This document shows positions 26,826 to 34,397 of a stretch of DNA of 64,000 nucleotides, piece after piece; position 1 is the stretch's first letter, and each line of letters starts with the position of its first letter. This DNA comes from Inhella inkyongensis (GTDB lineage: Bacteria; Pseudomonadota; Gammaproteobacteria; Burkholderiales; Burkholderiaceae_C): the NCBI RefSeq assembly GCF_005952805.1, contig NZ_CP040709.1, positions 3,472,001 to 3,536,000 of the forward strand, written 5' to 3'. The translations under genes and the position numbers were made by a program. The notes beneath the pieces are model-generated. The model was not told the DNA's origin, did no database searches, and saw only the letters and a program-made list of their open reading frames with translations.

Positions 26826-27656
26826 CTAAAACAAATCATCCAGGCGTTGCAGCAACCACTGGGCGCGCTCGCGCATCAGGGTGCTGACCAAGTTCTTCTG
26901 TCCTTGTGCGGCCGCCACGGCACGCTGCAATTCGGCCTCGAAGGTCGCTCGGTCTCCAGCGGGCTGCGCCAAGGCTTCGGCCTGCGCCACCCAGATCGCC
27001 GCGCTGCGCCCCTGCGAGAGCGCCTGGGCCTCCGCGAAATAGCGCCGCGCCAAATCAATGCGTCCGCCCGGTCGGTTGGCCTCCAGATTGCCCATCAGCG
27101 CAGCCAGGTCGCCCTGTCCGTGCTCGGGCGCGAGCGCGTAGGCGCGTGCGGCCAGGGCCAGGGCCTGGGGCAACTCGGCCACCACCTCAGGGGACTGCTT
27201 GGACAGCGCGATCTGCGCCGCCCAGGCACTGGCCGTCCAGTGCGCCAGCGCCACCTGATCGAGTCTCAGCGGCCCGACGCCCAGCGCCCGCTGGCCATGC
27301 GCGCGAGCCCGGGCATAAAGCCGCGCCGCGCGCTCACGCAGGGCTTGTGCGGCGCGTGCATCGCGTTCTTCGAGCTTTTCGGCCTCGAAGGCCACGAAGG
27401 CATAGCTGTATTGCGTGAACCCGGCCGTCACCGCCGTGGCCAAGCGCGTGTGCGAGGGCTGCTCGCGCAGCACCGCTTCTGAGACCTTCAGGTAGAACGC
27501 CGCCGCATCGCGCGCCAGCGGCAGATCGTCTTCTTCGGCCTGCTGCTGTTCGGCCAGGGTGTCGGCCACGCGGTCCAGCAGCAGCGAGGTACACCCGCTG
27601 AGCATCAGGCTGCCAGTGAACACGGCACTCAGAACCCCGATCCGTAGGCCTTGCAT
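26826..27656 (-). CDS. TRAP transporter T-component lipoprotein (TatT family)
   Basis: A 276-residue lipoprotein (signal and lipobox LMLSGC near residue 22). The rest is helical and TPR-like (LARDAAAFYLKVSEAVLREQ, ALALAARAYALAPEHGQGDL), matching the TatT family, described first in Treponema, where it forms a trimer that binds the TRAP solute-binding protein. Its position 13 bp before dctP supports the assignment. The ATG at 27656 is preceded by AGGAGG at 7 bases. The TatT call rests on architecture, length and neighbourhood rather than on exact motifs. Confidence 0.82.
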   Translation of the reverse strand: MQGLRIGVLSAVFTGSLMLSGCTSLLLDRVADTLAEQQQAEEDDLPLARDAAAFYLKVSEAVLREQPSHTRLATAVTAGFTQYSYAFVAFEAEKLEERDARAAQALRERAARLYARARAHGQRALGVGPLRLDQVALAHWTASAWAAQIALSKQSPEVVAELPQALALAARAYALAPEHGQGDLAALMGNLEANRPGGRIDLARRYFAEAQALSQGRSAAIWVAQAEALAQPAGDRATFEAELQRAVAAAQGQKNLVSTLMRERAQWLLQRLDDLF

Positions 27657-27685
27657 CGGCGCACCTCCTGGTGGCACTTTAGGGT

Positions 27686-28681
27686 CTAAATCTTCCAACG
27701 CAGCAGCGCCCGCACAAAGCCGTGGTCGCTGCGCGTGCGGTCGCGGCCTTCGTGCAGGTGGTCGTTGAAGACCTCGACGCGCTTCACATCGCCCACCGCG
27801 AAGCGGCTGCCAGCCTTGAATTCCTCGCTGACCCAGATCTGGTCCAGCATCTCCGGCCAGCCCTGGTGCACATGGCTGTAGGCCATGTCGCGGCGCAGCG
27901 CCGGTTCGGTCTGCAGGTCCCAGGCATTGAAGAGCGCGGTGTCGGCCGCGCCCTTGTCGTAAGCCACCTCGGCCGTGGCGGCGATGAGCTGGGTGGTGAC
28001 GGCCTGCGGCCCGTCATTCAAGTCGCCCACCAGCACCAGGGGATGGCGCCGGCCCTGGCTCAGCGTGACGACGAAGCGGCGCAGCGCGCAGGCCTCGGCA
28101 GCGCGGATCATCAAACTGCGCAGCATGGCGCGGGCGACGATGGCGGGGTCGTCGCGGTCCTCCAGCGCCTGGCCTTGCGCATCAATCAGGAACTTGGGCC
28201 GCTTGCTCTTGAGGTGCGCCGCCAACACGGTCAGCCCCTGACCCTGCGGGCCCTGCAACTCGGCCAGCAGCACCGGGCGCTCAAAGCGCTTCACCAGGCC
28301 CAACTCGGGCACGGGCAGGTGGTCGGCGGGGTCGAAGTCGGCCAGGGACTGCAGGCGCTGCACCGGCCAGCGGCTCACCAGGCCCAGGCGGGGCGTGCCC
28401 TGTGCACCCTGCTCGGCACCCGGGGCCTGCACCACGGCATAGCGCCGGCCGCTGGCGGCGACGGCCTCACGCAGCGCTGCCTCATCCCAGACCTCCTGGG
28501 TCAGCAGCACATCGGCATTCAGCCGCGCCATCTGCTGGCCCAACCAAGCGATCTTGCGCTGGTATTCCTCGGCGCCGTAGGCGTCCTGGTTGGGATAGAA
28601 GACCCGCCCCGGCAGGGCCAGATTGAGCAGATTGGCGCTGGCCAGGAAGACGCTGTGAAAGGCGGACGGCGGCGTGTGCAT
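27686..28681 (-). CDS. Endonuclease/exonuclease/phosphatase-family protein
   Basis: A 331-residue metal-dependent phosphoesterase of the EEP superfamily. The family landmarks are seen in order: SANLLNL, LLTQEVWD (metal-binding Glu), LAAHLKSKRP (His), LVLVGDLNDGP (Asp/Asn) and RSDHGFV (terminal Asp-His pair). No signal peptide is present, so it is probably cytoplasmic, although a DNase or phosphodiesterase role cannot be separated. It lies in a tight minus-strand series, 22 bp after the lytic transglycosylase and 29 bp before tatT. Confidence 0.9.
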   Translation of the reverse strand: MHTPPSAFHSVFLASANLLNLALPGRVFYPNQDAYGAEEYQRKIAWLGQQMARLNADVLLTQEVWDEAALREAVAASGRRYAVVQAPGAEQGAQGTPRLGLVSRWPVQRLQSLADFDPADHLPVPELGLVKRFERPVLLAELQGPQGQGLTVLAAHLKSKRPKFLIDAQGQALEDRDDPAIVARAMLRSLMIRAAEACALRRFVVTLSQGRRHPLVLVGDLNDGPQAVTTQLIAATAEVAYDKGAADTALFNAWDLQTEPALRRDMAYSHVHQGWPEMLDQIWVSEEFKAGSRFAVGDVKRVEVFNDHLHEGRDRTRSDHGFVRALLRWKI

Positions 28682-28703
28682 GGCGCGCAGCCTACGTCAG
28701 ACT

Positions 28704-29657
28704 TCAGTAGGTCTTCTTGCGCAGGGCCAGCATGGCCGAGGGCTTGGCGGCCGTGGCGTCAAAGGGCATGCGCAGGGTCCAGTTCAAGCGGTCGAGGATG
28801 CGGCGCACATAGTCCTGCGTCTCGGCATAAGGCGGGATGCCGCGGTAGCGGTCCACCGCGCCCTCGCCGGCGTTGTAGGCCGCCAGCGCCAGCGGCAGGT
28901 CGCCCTCGAAATAGGCCAGCAGCCAGCGCAGATAGGCCATGCCGCCCTGGATGTTCTGCGCCGGGTCGCGCAGATTCTTGACGCGAAAGCGCGCCGCCGT
29001 GTCGGGAATCAGCTGCATCAGCCCATGCGCGTTCTTGGGCGACTCGGCCAGCGGATTGAAGTTCGACTCCTTGGCCATCACCGCAAGCACCAGGGCCGGC
29101 GCCAGCTGGTACTGCGGCGCGGTCAAGGTGACGAAGCGAACGATGGGTTCGGGGGCGTTGGGCGGGATGGGCAAGGCTGCGGGCTTGGCGGCCACCTTGG
29201 GTCCAGGCGACGCCTTGGCGACGGCCGGCAATTCGAGCGGCGGTGCGATCAGACATTCAGGCGGCGGCCCCAGCGGCGTGCCCAGGCGCTGGGCCATGGC
29301 CTGCGCTTGCTCCAGGCCCTGCTCGGCCGCCGCCGCAAACAGGTGCGCGGCCTGGGCGTCATCGCGCTCGATGCCGCGCCCATTGGTCAGCATCCAGGCC
29401 AGATTGAATTGCGCCAGCGCATCGCCATAGCGCGCCGCACGGCAATAGAGCTGCGCCGCCCGCACCGGGTCGCGCGGCACACCGTCCTCGCCATGTTCGG
29501 CCGCCTGCGCCTCCTCGCGCCAGCGCTGCATCTGCGCCGGTACCGGCGAGGCCCGCTCCGGCGGCGGCGTGCTGGGGCGCGGCAGGTTGTCCAGGCTGGG
29601 CAAAGCCTGAGCCCAGAGCGTGGCGGGCAGGAGGAGGAAAGCGAGGGCCTTGAACAT
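28704..29657 (-). CDS. Lytic transglycosylase with Sel1-like repeats
   Basis: Exported peptidoglycan-cleaving enzyme of 317 residues with signal peptide MFKALAFLLLPATLWA. The N-terminal part has Sel1-type repeats (DPVRAAQLYCRAARYGDALAQFNLAWML, DDAQAAHLFAAAAEQGLEQAQ), followed by a family-1 SLT domain with the catalytic Glu in VMAKESNFNP, then HGLMQLIPDTAARF, ALAAYNAGEGAV and IPPYAETQDYVRRIL. It probably remodels or recycles the wall. It begins the run that leads into the TRAP operon. Confidence 0.93.
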   Translation of the reverse strand: MFKALAFLLLPATLWAQALPSLDNLPRPSTPPPERASPVPAQMQRWREEAQAAEHGEDGVPRDPVRAAQLYCRAARYGDALAQFNLAWMLTNGRGIERDDAQAAHLFAAAAEQGLEQAQAMAQRLGTPLGPPPECLIAPPLELPAVAKASPGPKVAAKPAALPIPPNAPEPIVRFVTLTAPQYQLAPALVLAVMAKESNFNPLAESPKNAHGLMQLIPDTAARFRVKNLRDPAQNIQGGMAYLRWLLAYFEGDLPLALAAYNAGEGAVDRYRGIPPYAETQDYVRRILDRLNWTLRMPFDATAAKPSAMLALRKKTY

Positions 29658-29843
29658 GGGCTCAGTTTAGAAAACCAACTACGCCCGTCGCCCCAGATCC
29701 GACCAAGGAGAGCGGTCCTACCACCGTGTTCAGGGGCGTGTCGGCTGTAGTTCCGCGCGCTCACACAACGGAGCCAGCCCGCCCAGTGTCAAAACCCGCC
29801 AGCCAGGAGGACTCCTGCAGCCAGGGCCCGCCCCTCTCCGAAC

Positions 29844-30767
29844 TCAATGGCCCGCTGCGGAGCGCCCCTGCTTGGCCACAAACTCGTTCAGCACCCGCCT
29901 GAACTCTGCCAAGGCTGCACGCTCCTCAGGGTCATTGGGCTCCGGCTCCTTGGCGACCGCACCAGGTTCACACCACTGGCCCGTCATCAAGCAGCCCAGG
30001 GCGGCATCCAATTCCGGATCCGGGTTGCTCATCCGGACATAGGCCGCCTCACCCGCAGCCCGTACGGCCAGGGTCCTGAGGGCATCCGTCCACTCGATCT
30101 TCTGACCGGCCGCCTGCTCGATGATGGCTTCCTTGTACTTGGCCATTGCATGAAACAGCAACTGCGGCTCTTCACTCGCAATTGCGGCGGCTACCGCCTC
30201 CGCGGCGCTGCCATACTGGTTCCGCGTCAGTTTCTGATACACCGCCCTCACGGGATCTCGACCACGATCCGGTCTGGCCTCGATGTTGTGCGCCAAGCCC
30301 TTGAGACCACCAAATTGGGCCAGCACACCTTCACAGCGGTTCAATTCCACTTGCAATCGTTTGTGCGCATGAGCGTTGGCGGCACTCTCCTTGCCCTTGG
30401 TCAAGTCCACAACCGTAGGCAAGAAGCTGCAATGGTCGAGGGCACGGATCGCGTAGTAGTGGCCGCCTTGCTCGGGCCGTTGCAACGCTTCATGAACAAA
30501 GACCCGGAGGTTCCTGGCAGTACGCAGTTCAGCCGCCAGCGACTTGCTGCCGCGAATTGGGGACACATCAGGATGGGGCAAGAGCTGCCTATCGCTCGCT
30601 GTTGGCAGTTTCACCCCCCCAACATTGACGGCATCCGTTGCACTTGTCTCGGGGCCTTCTGACTGTTTGGAAGAAGGTGACTTGAATTCAATGCTGGCGT
30701 ACCAGCCAAGTGTCGCCAGGATCAACGCAACCGCGATCGGACGGAATCTTTCGAGCCTTCTCAACAA
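29844..30767 (-). CDS. Membrane-anchored hypothetical protein, cysteine-pair family (copy 1)
   Basis: A 307-residue protein with one N-terminal membrane helix (about residues 10-26, IAVALILATLGWYA), a Ser/Thr-rich linker and a helical periplasmic domain. It shares with the protein at 32385-33374 the pattern of a V-H-x-A-L-Q helix (FVHEALQRPEQGGHYYAIRALDHC) and a second Cys about 50 residues on (ELNRCEG); a further pair (LGCLMTGQWCEPG) is near the C-terminus. Function unknown. The likely start is one of two tandem TTG codons (30767 or 30764) overlapping the stop of the secreted gene upstream, so the two are probably co-translated. Confidence 0.65.
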   Translation of the reverse strand: MLRRLERFRPIAVALILATLGWYASIEFKSPSSKQSEGPETSATDAVNVGGVKLPTASDRQLLPHPDVSPIRGSKSLAAELRTARNLRVFVHEALQRPEQGGHYYAIRALDHCSFLPTVVDLTKGKESAANAHAHKRLQVELNRCEGVLAQFGGLKGLAHNIEARPDRGRDPVRAVYQKLTRNQYGSAAEAVAAAIASEEPQLLFHAMAKYKEAIIEQAAGQKIEWTDALRTLAVRAAGEAAYVRMSNPDPELDAALGCLMTGQWCEPGAVAKEPEPNDPEERAALAEFRRVLNEFVAKQGRSAAGH

Positions 30768-31204
30768 TTTGACCCCGCCTGACCATCACCCTGTTGCTCA
30801 GTGTATTGAAGTACGGCCGGACTGCCCGCAGCGGAAACCACAAACACATCAATGGTGCCGTCACTCCATTTGACCCGATAGGTTCCAGACCTTGTCAGTC
30901 CGATTCGCGGCAGCAATTGCCGCGCCGCACCCTGTCGCACTTCGGGAAGATCATTGCCGGTGATGTTTTTGGTGTCTGGGTACATACAGGATGCAGGTTT
31001 TGCAGCCTGAGGAGCCCCTGGCAATCCGCCCCCACCGCCACCCCCGGGCCGAGACCAAATAATTGGGCCGACCGCCCCCTCATCTTCCTTTGTTCTCTTA
31101 CCCCTAATTTCTTCCGTAGGAAACCTTTCAACTTCCTGCGCCCAGGCTGGCATCGAGCCCAAGGTCATGCTCAGAGCCATGATGCCCGCTCCAACTTTCT
31201 TCAT
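30761..31204 (-). CDS. Small secreted protein, constant leader with C-terminal variant 1
   Basis: A 147-residue exported protein with signal peptide MKKVGAGIMALSMTLGSMPA. The first 65 residues, including the acidic mature start (QEVERFPTEEIRGKR) and a glycine hinge (seven Gly before LPGAP), are the same as in the protein at 33513-33968. After the hinge the sequence is different: about 82 residues with two cysteines (ASCMYPD and a terminal SNC) and a beta-rich segment (GTYRVKWSDGTIDVFVV). GGGAG precedes the ATG by 6 bases. No family is recognised. It overlaps the next, membrane-anchored gene. Confidence 0.7.
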   Translation of the reverse strand: MKKVGAGIMALSMTLGSMPAWAQEVERFPTEEIRGKRTKEDEGAVGPIIWSRPGGGGGGGLPGAPQAAKPASCMYPDTKNITGNDLPEVRQGAARQLLPRIGLTRSGTYRVKWSDGTIDVFVVSAAGSPAVLQYTEQQGDGQAGSNC

Positions 31205-31635
31205 TCTTCTCTCCCTTTTTTCAGTCGATCCAATGGCCGCCTATGCGTGTTGCCCTGAATCGCTTCGGGCCAGGCCGGGCAAACCCGATTGATTGCGCTC
31301 CGCCATGAAGGTCTGGGGACAACAGGGCCAGGCACAGGCAGGCCAAACGGCCGGCTCGCACTGCAATCAATCGTTGATGGGTTCCTCGCCTCTGCGCCGG
31401 TCTGGCCTGATTCAGGCAGGGCAGAGCACCGCCGCAGCCGCGGCGCCCTCCCTGTTCTTTTGCTTTGTTGTCGCTTGCCGCCACGGGCAAGTGGGCGCTC
31501 TTAGTGGCGCGGGCCGCACTCTAGGGGCGAGCTCCGCCTACCCCCCCCGCATTTACCCTGGCTTTTTAGCAGGCATTTAGCTTGCCTTTAGGCGGCGTTT
31601 AGAAATCTTGACAGCAGAAGCTCGCAAAGACTGTT
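31205..31635. other. Intergenic region of repeat copy 1
   Basis: A 431-bp stretch between the truncated CorA gene and the secreted-protein gene. It holds an inverted repeat CGATTGATTGC (31286-31296) / GCAATCAATCG (31363-31373), a hairpin CTTGCC-gccac-GGGCAAG at about 31472, the phased TTTAG array at 31552-31602 and the ribosome-binding site of the secreted gene. Open frames here (for example 89 codons on the minus strand at 31221-31490) have no family character and I do not call them genes. Confidence 0.6.
31552..31602. promoter_or_regulatory. Phased TTTAG array, copy 1 (OmpR-family-like sites)
   Basis: TTTAG occurs at 31565, 31576, 31587 and 31598, exactly 11 bp apart, with a related TTTAC at 31552. 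Read on the minus strand this is CTAAA-N6-CTAAA repeated, ending with GTAAA, resembling tandem half-sites of OmpR/PhoB-family regulators such as CpxR. The regulator and target promoter are not known. A TTGACA hexamer follows on the plus strand at 31609. Confidence 0.5.
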
Positions 31636-32131
31636 CTAACGCCACACCCCCACCAACACCCCGAGCTTCTGCCTCAGTGTCAGCCGCTCGTCCGACAGCG
31701 CGTCCAGGAAGTCCGACAGGCGCTTGCTCTTGACGATGGTGTAGCCCGTGAGCCAGAGCGCCACACCCAGGGTCAGCGCAAAAAGGGCGATGCGCTGCCA
31801 CAGCGGGGCCTCGCTCTCGGCCAGCAGGTTCATCCCCAGGAAACCGGTGGTGATGGTGCCCACCAGGCCGAAGATAGTGACCACGGTGAGGCGCACCACG
31901 GTGTTGGCCTGGCGGCGCACGTTGTCGGTCTCCAGGTACTGGGCCATGTCGCCGATGCGGGTTTTGACCTCGGCGTAAAGCGGCTGCACCTCCAGGTACT
32001 GCAGCAGCAGGCGATGCAGGCTGCGCGCCTGCACCTGCTCGCTCACTTCGTGGAACCAGTAGCGGTGTGTGAAGCGCAAGAAGCCTTCGAAGCAGCTGCG
32101 AATCTCGCGCTTGAAGATGCGCACGTTGTCG
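31636..32131 (-). pseudogene. Truncated CorA-like gene (C-terminal third)
   Basis: Fragment of the CorA-family gene at 34398-36008, matching its last ~165 residues from about VRIFKREIRSCFEGFL to the end, with both C-terminal membrane helices and the GMN motif (FLGMNLLA) kept. An ATG at 32124 leaves an intact 162-codon frame, so a short protein could be made, but the cytoplasmic domain is missing. The only amino-acid change I see is Tyr for His in LLQYLEVQ; most other differences are synonymous. It is a by-product of the tandem duplication. Confidence 0.85.
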
Positions 32132-32384
32132 GTCTCCAGGTGCTGGACGCCCTCAAGCTCAAGAAGCCGTCAACCGATACCCAATTGAGCCTGCGGTAGT
32201 GGCAATCTGAAAGCCCACATGAGCAAATTCAACAACTTGCGCGGGTTGGTGTCGAACTCGGGGGGCACTATGCTCGCGCACATTGGACTCCAGGGTGAGA
32301 TCCAACCCCTAGGAGCGCTCGGGCTGCAGTGCCGGGTTGCCCGCTCGGTCGGGCGTTTGGGGGCGATCGCCAAAAAGTGCTCAT

Positions 32385-33374
32385 TTATCTCTGTTGAGCC
32401 GCTTCGGCTGCCGAAACGAACCTGTCAATCCGCGCCAAGGCGGTGGCATCCGTCAGTCTCCAAGCCCCCGTGAAGATAGCTGCCAGTCGAGAGGGTTCAG
32501 TCACGCGGTCTAGCCCGCCATCTGCAAGAGGATCTGCCGTTAGCTCCCCACGCGCATGCGCTCGCAAGACCGCCTGCCTAAAGCCGCTCTGCGCAATCCC
32601 TCTAACTCGGTCGTTCTGTGAGTGAGAAAGCTTTGCCAACGCGGCAGAAAAGACAACTCGCTCAGAAAGTGAATTTCCAAGTCGCGTATCGCGGGCCAAT
32701 GCGGCGAGGGCAAATATATCGCCCCTCTGCGCATCTTCCAGCAAGACTGCATTCATTTCCTCTGGCAAAGTCTGCTCTCGACCGTATGTCGACAAATAAC
32801 TGGCTGCTGCGCCCTGGACCTTGGCCTCATAGGCGATTTTCAACAACTGTTGTTGACGCTGGCGCAAGTCGCCATCGACGGTCTGGCAATCTTTCAGCTG
32901 CTGTTGCTCATCGGCAATTGCATGCACCAACACCTGCCTTTCCGCTTCAACAGTGGTCCGCTGCAACGCTGCACGGGTTACCGCCATCGACGCATCCAGC
33001 ATTTCGCACCTTAGCAATTGGGTCGACAACTTGAAGGCATCCGGCCCACTTCGGGTTTGTAGAGCAGCGTGGACAGCGACGCCCAAGCCGCCTGCATGCG
33101 GGCTCTTCCATAGCACCTGGCTCGGTGACGAACTCAACGCCGCACTAGACACGCCGGTCTGAGCCGTTAAGTCCTCTACTTTGGGCTGCGCTTTCCGCAC
33201 TTCCTCCCCGAGACTTGGCGCTTGGTTGGGCATGTGGGCTTGGCTCATATCGACTGGCTGCTCGGTCGGCACACTCCAACGGTGCCACCCAAAGGTAACA
33301 AAACCTATAGCTATCGCACCAATCAGCAGACCGATGAAATATTTCCCGCGAGCATTCAAAGCTGGAACCTCCAT
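32385..33374 (-). CDS. Membrane-anchored hypothetical protein, cysteine-pair family (copy 2)
   Basis: A 329-residue protein with one N-terminal membrane helix (YFIGLLIGAIAIGFVTFGW), a Pro/Ser-rich linker to about residue 85 and a helical periplasmic domain. Like the protein at 29844-30767 it has a V-H-x-A-L-Q helix (AVHAALQTRSGPDAFKLST) with a following Cys (LLRCEML) and a second Cys (LKDCQTV) about 44 residues on. Overall identity between the two is low. The ATG at 33374 has AGGAAG 8 bases upstream; a GTG at 33383 is too close to it. It is 138 bp downstream of the secreted-protein gene, in DNA of lower GC content than the surroundings. Function unknown. Confidence 0.7.
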   Translation of the reverse strand: MEVPALNARGKYFIGLLIGAIAIGFVTFGWHRWSVPTEQPVDMSQAHMPNQAPSLGEEVRKAQPKVEDLTAQTGVSSAALSSSPSQVLWKSPHAGGLGVAVHAALQTRSGPDAFKLSTQLLRCEMLDASMAVTRAALQRTTVEAERQVLVHAIADEQQQLKDCQTVDGDLRQRQQQLLKIAYEAKVQGAAASYLSTYGREQTLPEEMNAVLLEDAQRGDIFALAALARDTRLGNSLSERVVFSAALAKLSHSQNDRVRGIAQSGFRQAVLRAHARGELTADPLADGGLDRVTEPSRLAAIFTGAWRLTDATALARIDRFVSAAEAAQQR

Positions 33375-33512
33375 CACAAACACTTCCTAAAATTCAATCG
33401 CTTGTTTTTAAATATCACACAGAGCACGAACACACCCGAACTCAGTCAAACTGAGCGACACACAATACGGAGGAACATCAAGTACACGACGAATGATACT
33501 TGCCGCGACAAA

Positions 33513-33968
33513 TCATGACCTTGCAATACAAGCTGTATGCTTGTTGCGAGCCATGTCAACCCTTGACTGAAATGCATTATTTGCGCTTGCGACACAACCG
33601 TTATATCTACCCTGCCAAAATGGGCCGTTGTACCAGTTTCTTGCCTCCTCAATAGCATTGGCCTTGCATACCTCCAAGTCATTTGTCAGCGATCGATCTG
33701 CAGCCCCCATATCCGCTGCGTGATCAGCATCGCAGGCCTTCTTCTTTTCCTCTGGAGTTTGAGTAGGCGTCTTAGGAGCCCCTGGCAATCCTCCCCCACC
33801 GCCACCCCCGGGCCGAGACCAAATAATTGGGCCGACCGCCCCCTCATCTTCCTTTGTTCTCTTACCCCTAATTTCTTCCGTAGGAAACCTTTCAACTTCC
33901 TGCGCCCAGGCAGGCATCGAGCCCAAGGTCATGCTCAGAGCCATGATGCCCGCTCCAACTTTCTTCAT
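33513..33968 (-). CDS. Small secreted protein, constant leader with C-terminal variant 2
   Basis: A 151-residue exported protein. Residues 1-65 (signal peptide, QEVERFPTEEIRGKR, glycine hinge, LPGAP) match the protein at 30761-31204 exactly. The rest is unrelated to that protein: a helical, charged domain with four cysteines in a spaced pattern (KKACDADH, LEVCKANA, YNGCVASA, HTACIARS), which could form two disulphides. The Cys pattern resembles small secreted cysteine-rich proteins but I recognise no family. The DNA after the hinge is clearly richer in A+T than the flanks. Confidence 0.72.
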   Translation of the reverse strand: MKKVGAGIMALSMTLGSMPAWAQEVERFPTEEIRGKRTKEDEGAVGPIIWSRPGGGGGGGLPGAPKTPTQTPEEKKKACDADHAADMGAADRSLTNDLEVCKANAIEEARNWYNGPFWQGRYNGCVASANNAFQSRVDMARNKHTACIARS

Positions 33969-34397
33969 TCTTCTCTCCTTTTTTCAGTCGATCCAATGGC
34001 CGCCTATGCGTGTTGCCCTGAATCGCTTCGGGCCAGGCCGGGCAAACCCGATTGATTGCGCTCCGCCATGAAGGTCTGGGGACAACAGGGCCAGGCACAG
34101 GCAGGCCAAACGGCCGGCTCGCACTGCAATCAATCGTTGATGGGTTCCTCGCCTCTGCGCCGGTCTGGCCTGATTCAGGCAGGGCAGAGCACCGCCGCAG
34201 CCGCGGCGCCCTCCCTGTTCTTTTGCTTTGTTGTCGCTTGCCGCCACGGGCAAGTGGGCGCTCTTAGTGGCGCGGGCCGCACTCTAAGGGCGAGCTCCGC
34301 CTACCCCCCCGCATTTACCCTGGCTTTTTAGCAGGCATTTAGCTTGCCTTTAGGCGGCGTTTAGAAATCTTGACAGCAGAAGCCCGCAAAGACTGTT
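33969..34397. other. Intergenic region of repeat copy 2
   Basis: A 429-bp stretch between the CorA-like gene and the secreted-protein gene, nearly identical to 31205-31635. It contains the inverted repeat CGATTGATTGC (34049-34059) / GCAATCAATCG (34126-34136), the phased TTTAG array and the ribosome-binding site of the secreted gene. No further gene is supported. Confidence 0.6.
34314..34364. promoter_or_regulatory. Phased TTTAG array, copy 2 (OmpR-family-like sites)
   Basis: TTTAG at 34327, 34338, 34349 and 34360, exactly 11 bp apart, plus TTTAC at 34314. Identical to the array in the other repeat copy. It lies just behind the stop of the CorA-like gene. Confidence 0.5.

Larger units (their letters stand above)
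31010..32131. repeat. Direct repeat copy 1 (about 1.12 kb)
   Basis: Nearly identical to 33774-34894. It includes the last ~165 codons of a CorA-like gene, 431 bp of intergenic DNA and the first ~65 codons of the secreted-protein gene. I count about a dozen substitutions and two one-base length changes (for example in the C run at 31541). Differences are concentrated at the CorA side (31880-32131). The outer junction lies after GCGCACGTTGTCGG, a motif that also occurs inside the CorA gene at 31917. Confidence 0.95.

Noticed and set aside
31221..31490. 89-codon minus-strand frame present in both repeat copies (also 33984-34253)
   Set aside because: Preserved only because the DNA copies are nearly identical; no ribosome-binding site, basic low-complexity sequence, overlaps inverted repeats.
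31609..31640. Plus-strand promoter (TTGACA followed by TGTTCTAAC) behind the phased array
   Set aside because: It would read antisense into the CorA-like gene and the -10 is poor; kept only as a remark in the array finding.
32132..32384. Possible gene or transposase remnant between the truncated CorA copy and the membrane-protein gene
   Set aside because: Short frames on both strands (for example 67 codons at 32170-32373) have no recognisable similarity, start signal or repeat ends; I see nothing I can support.
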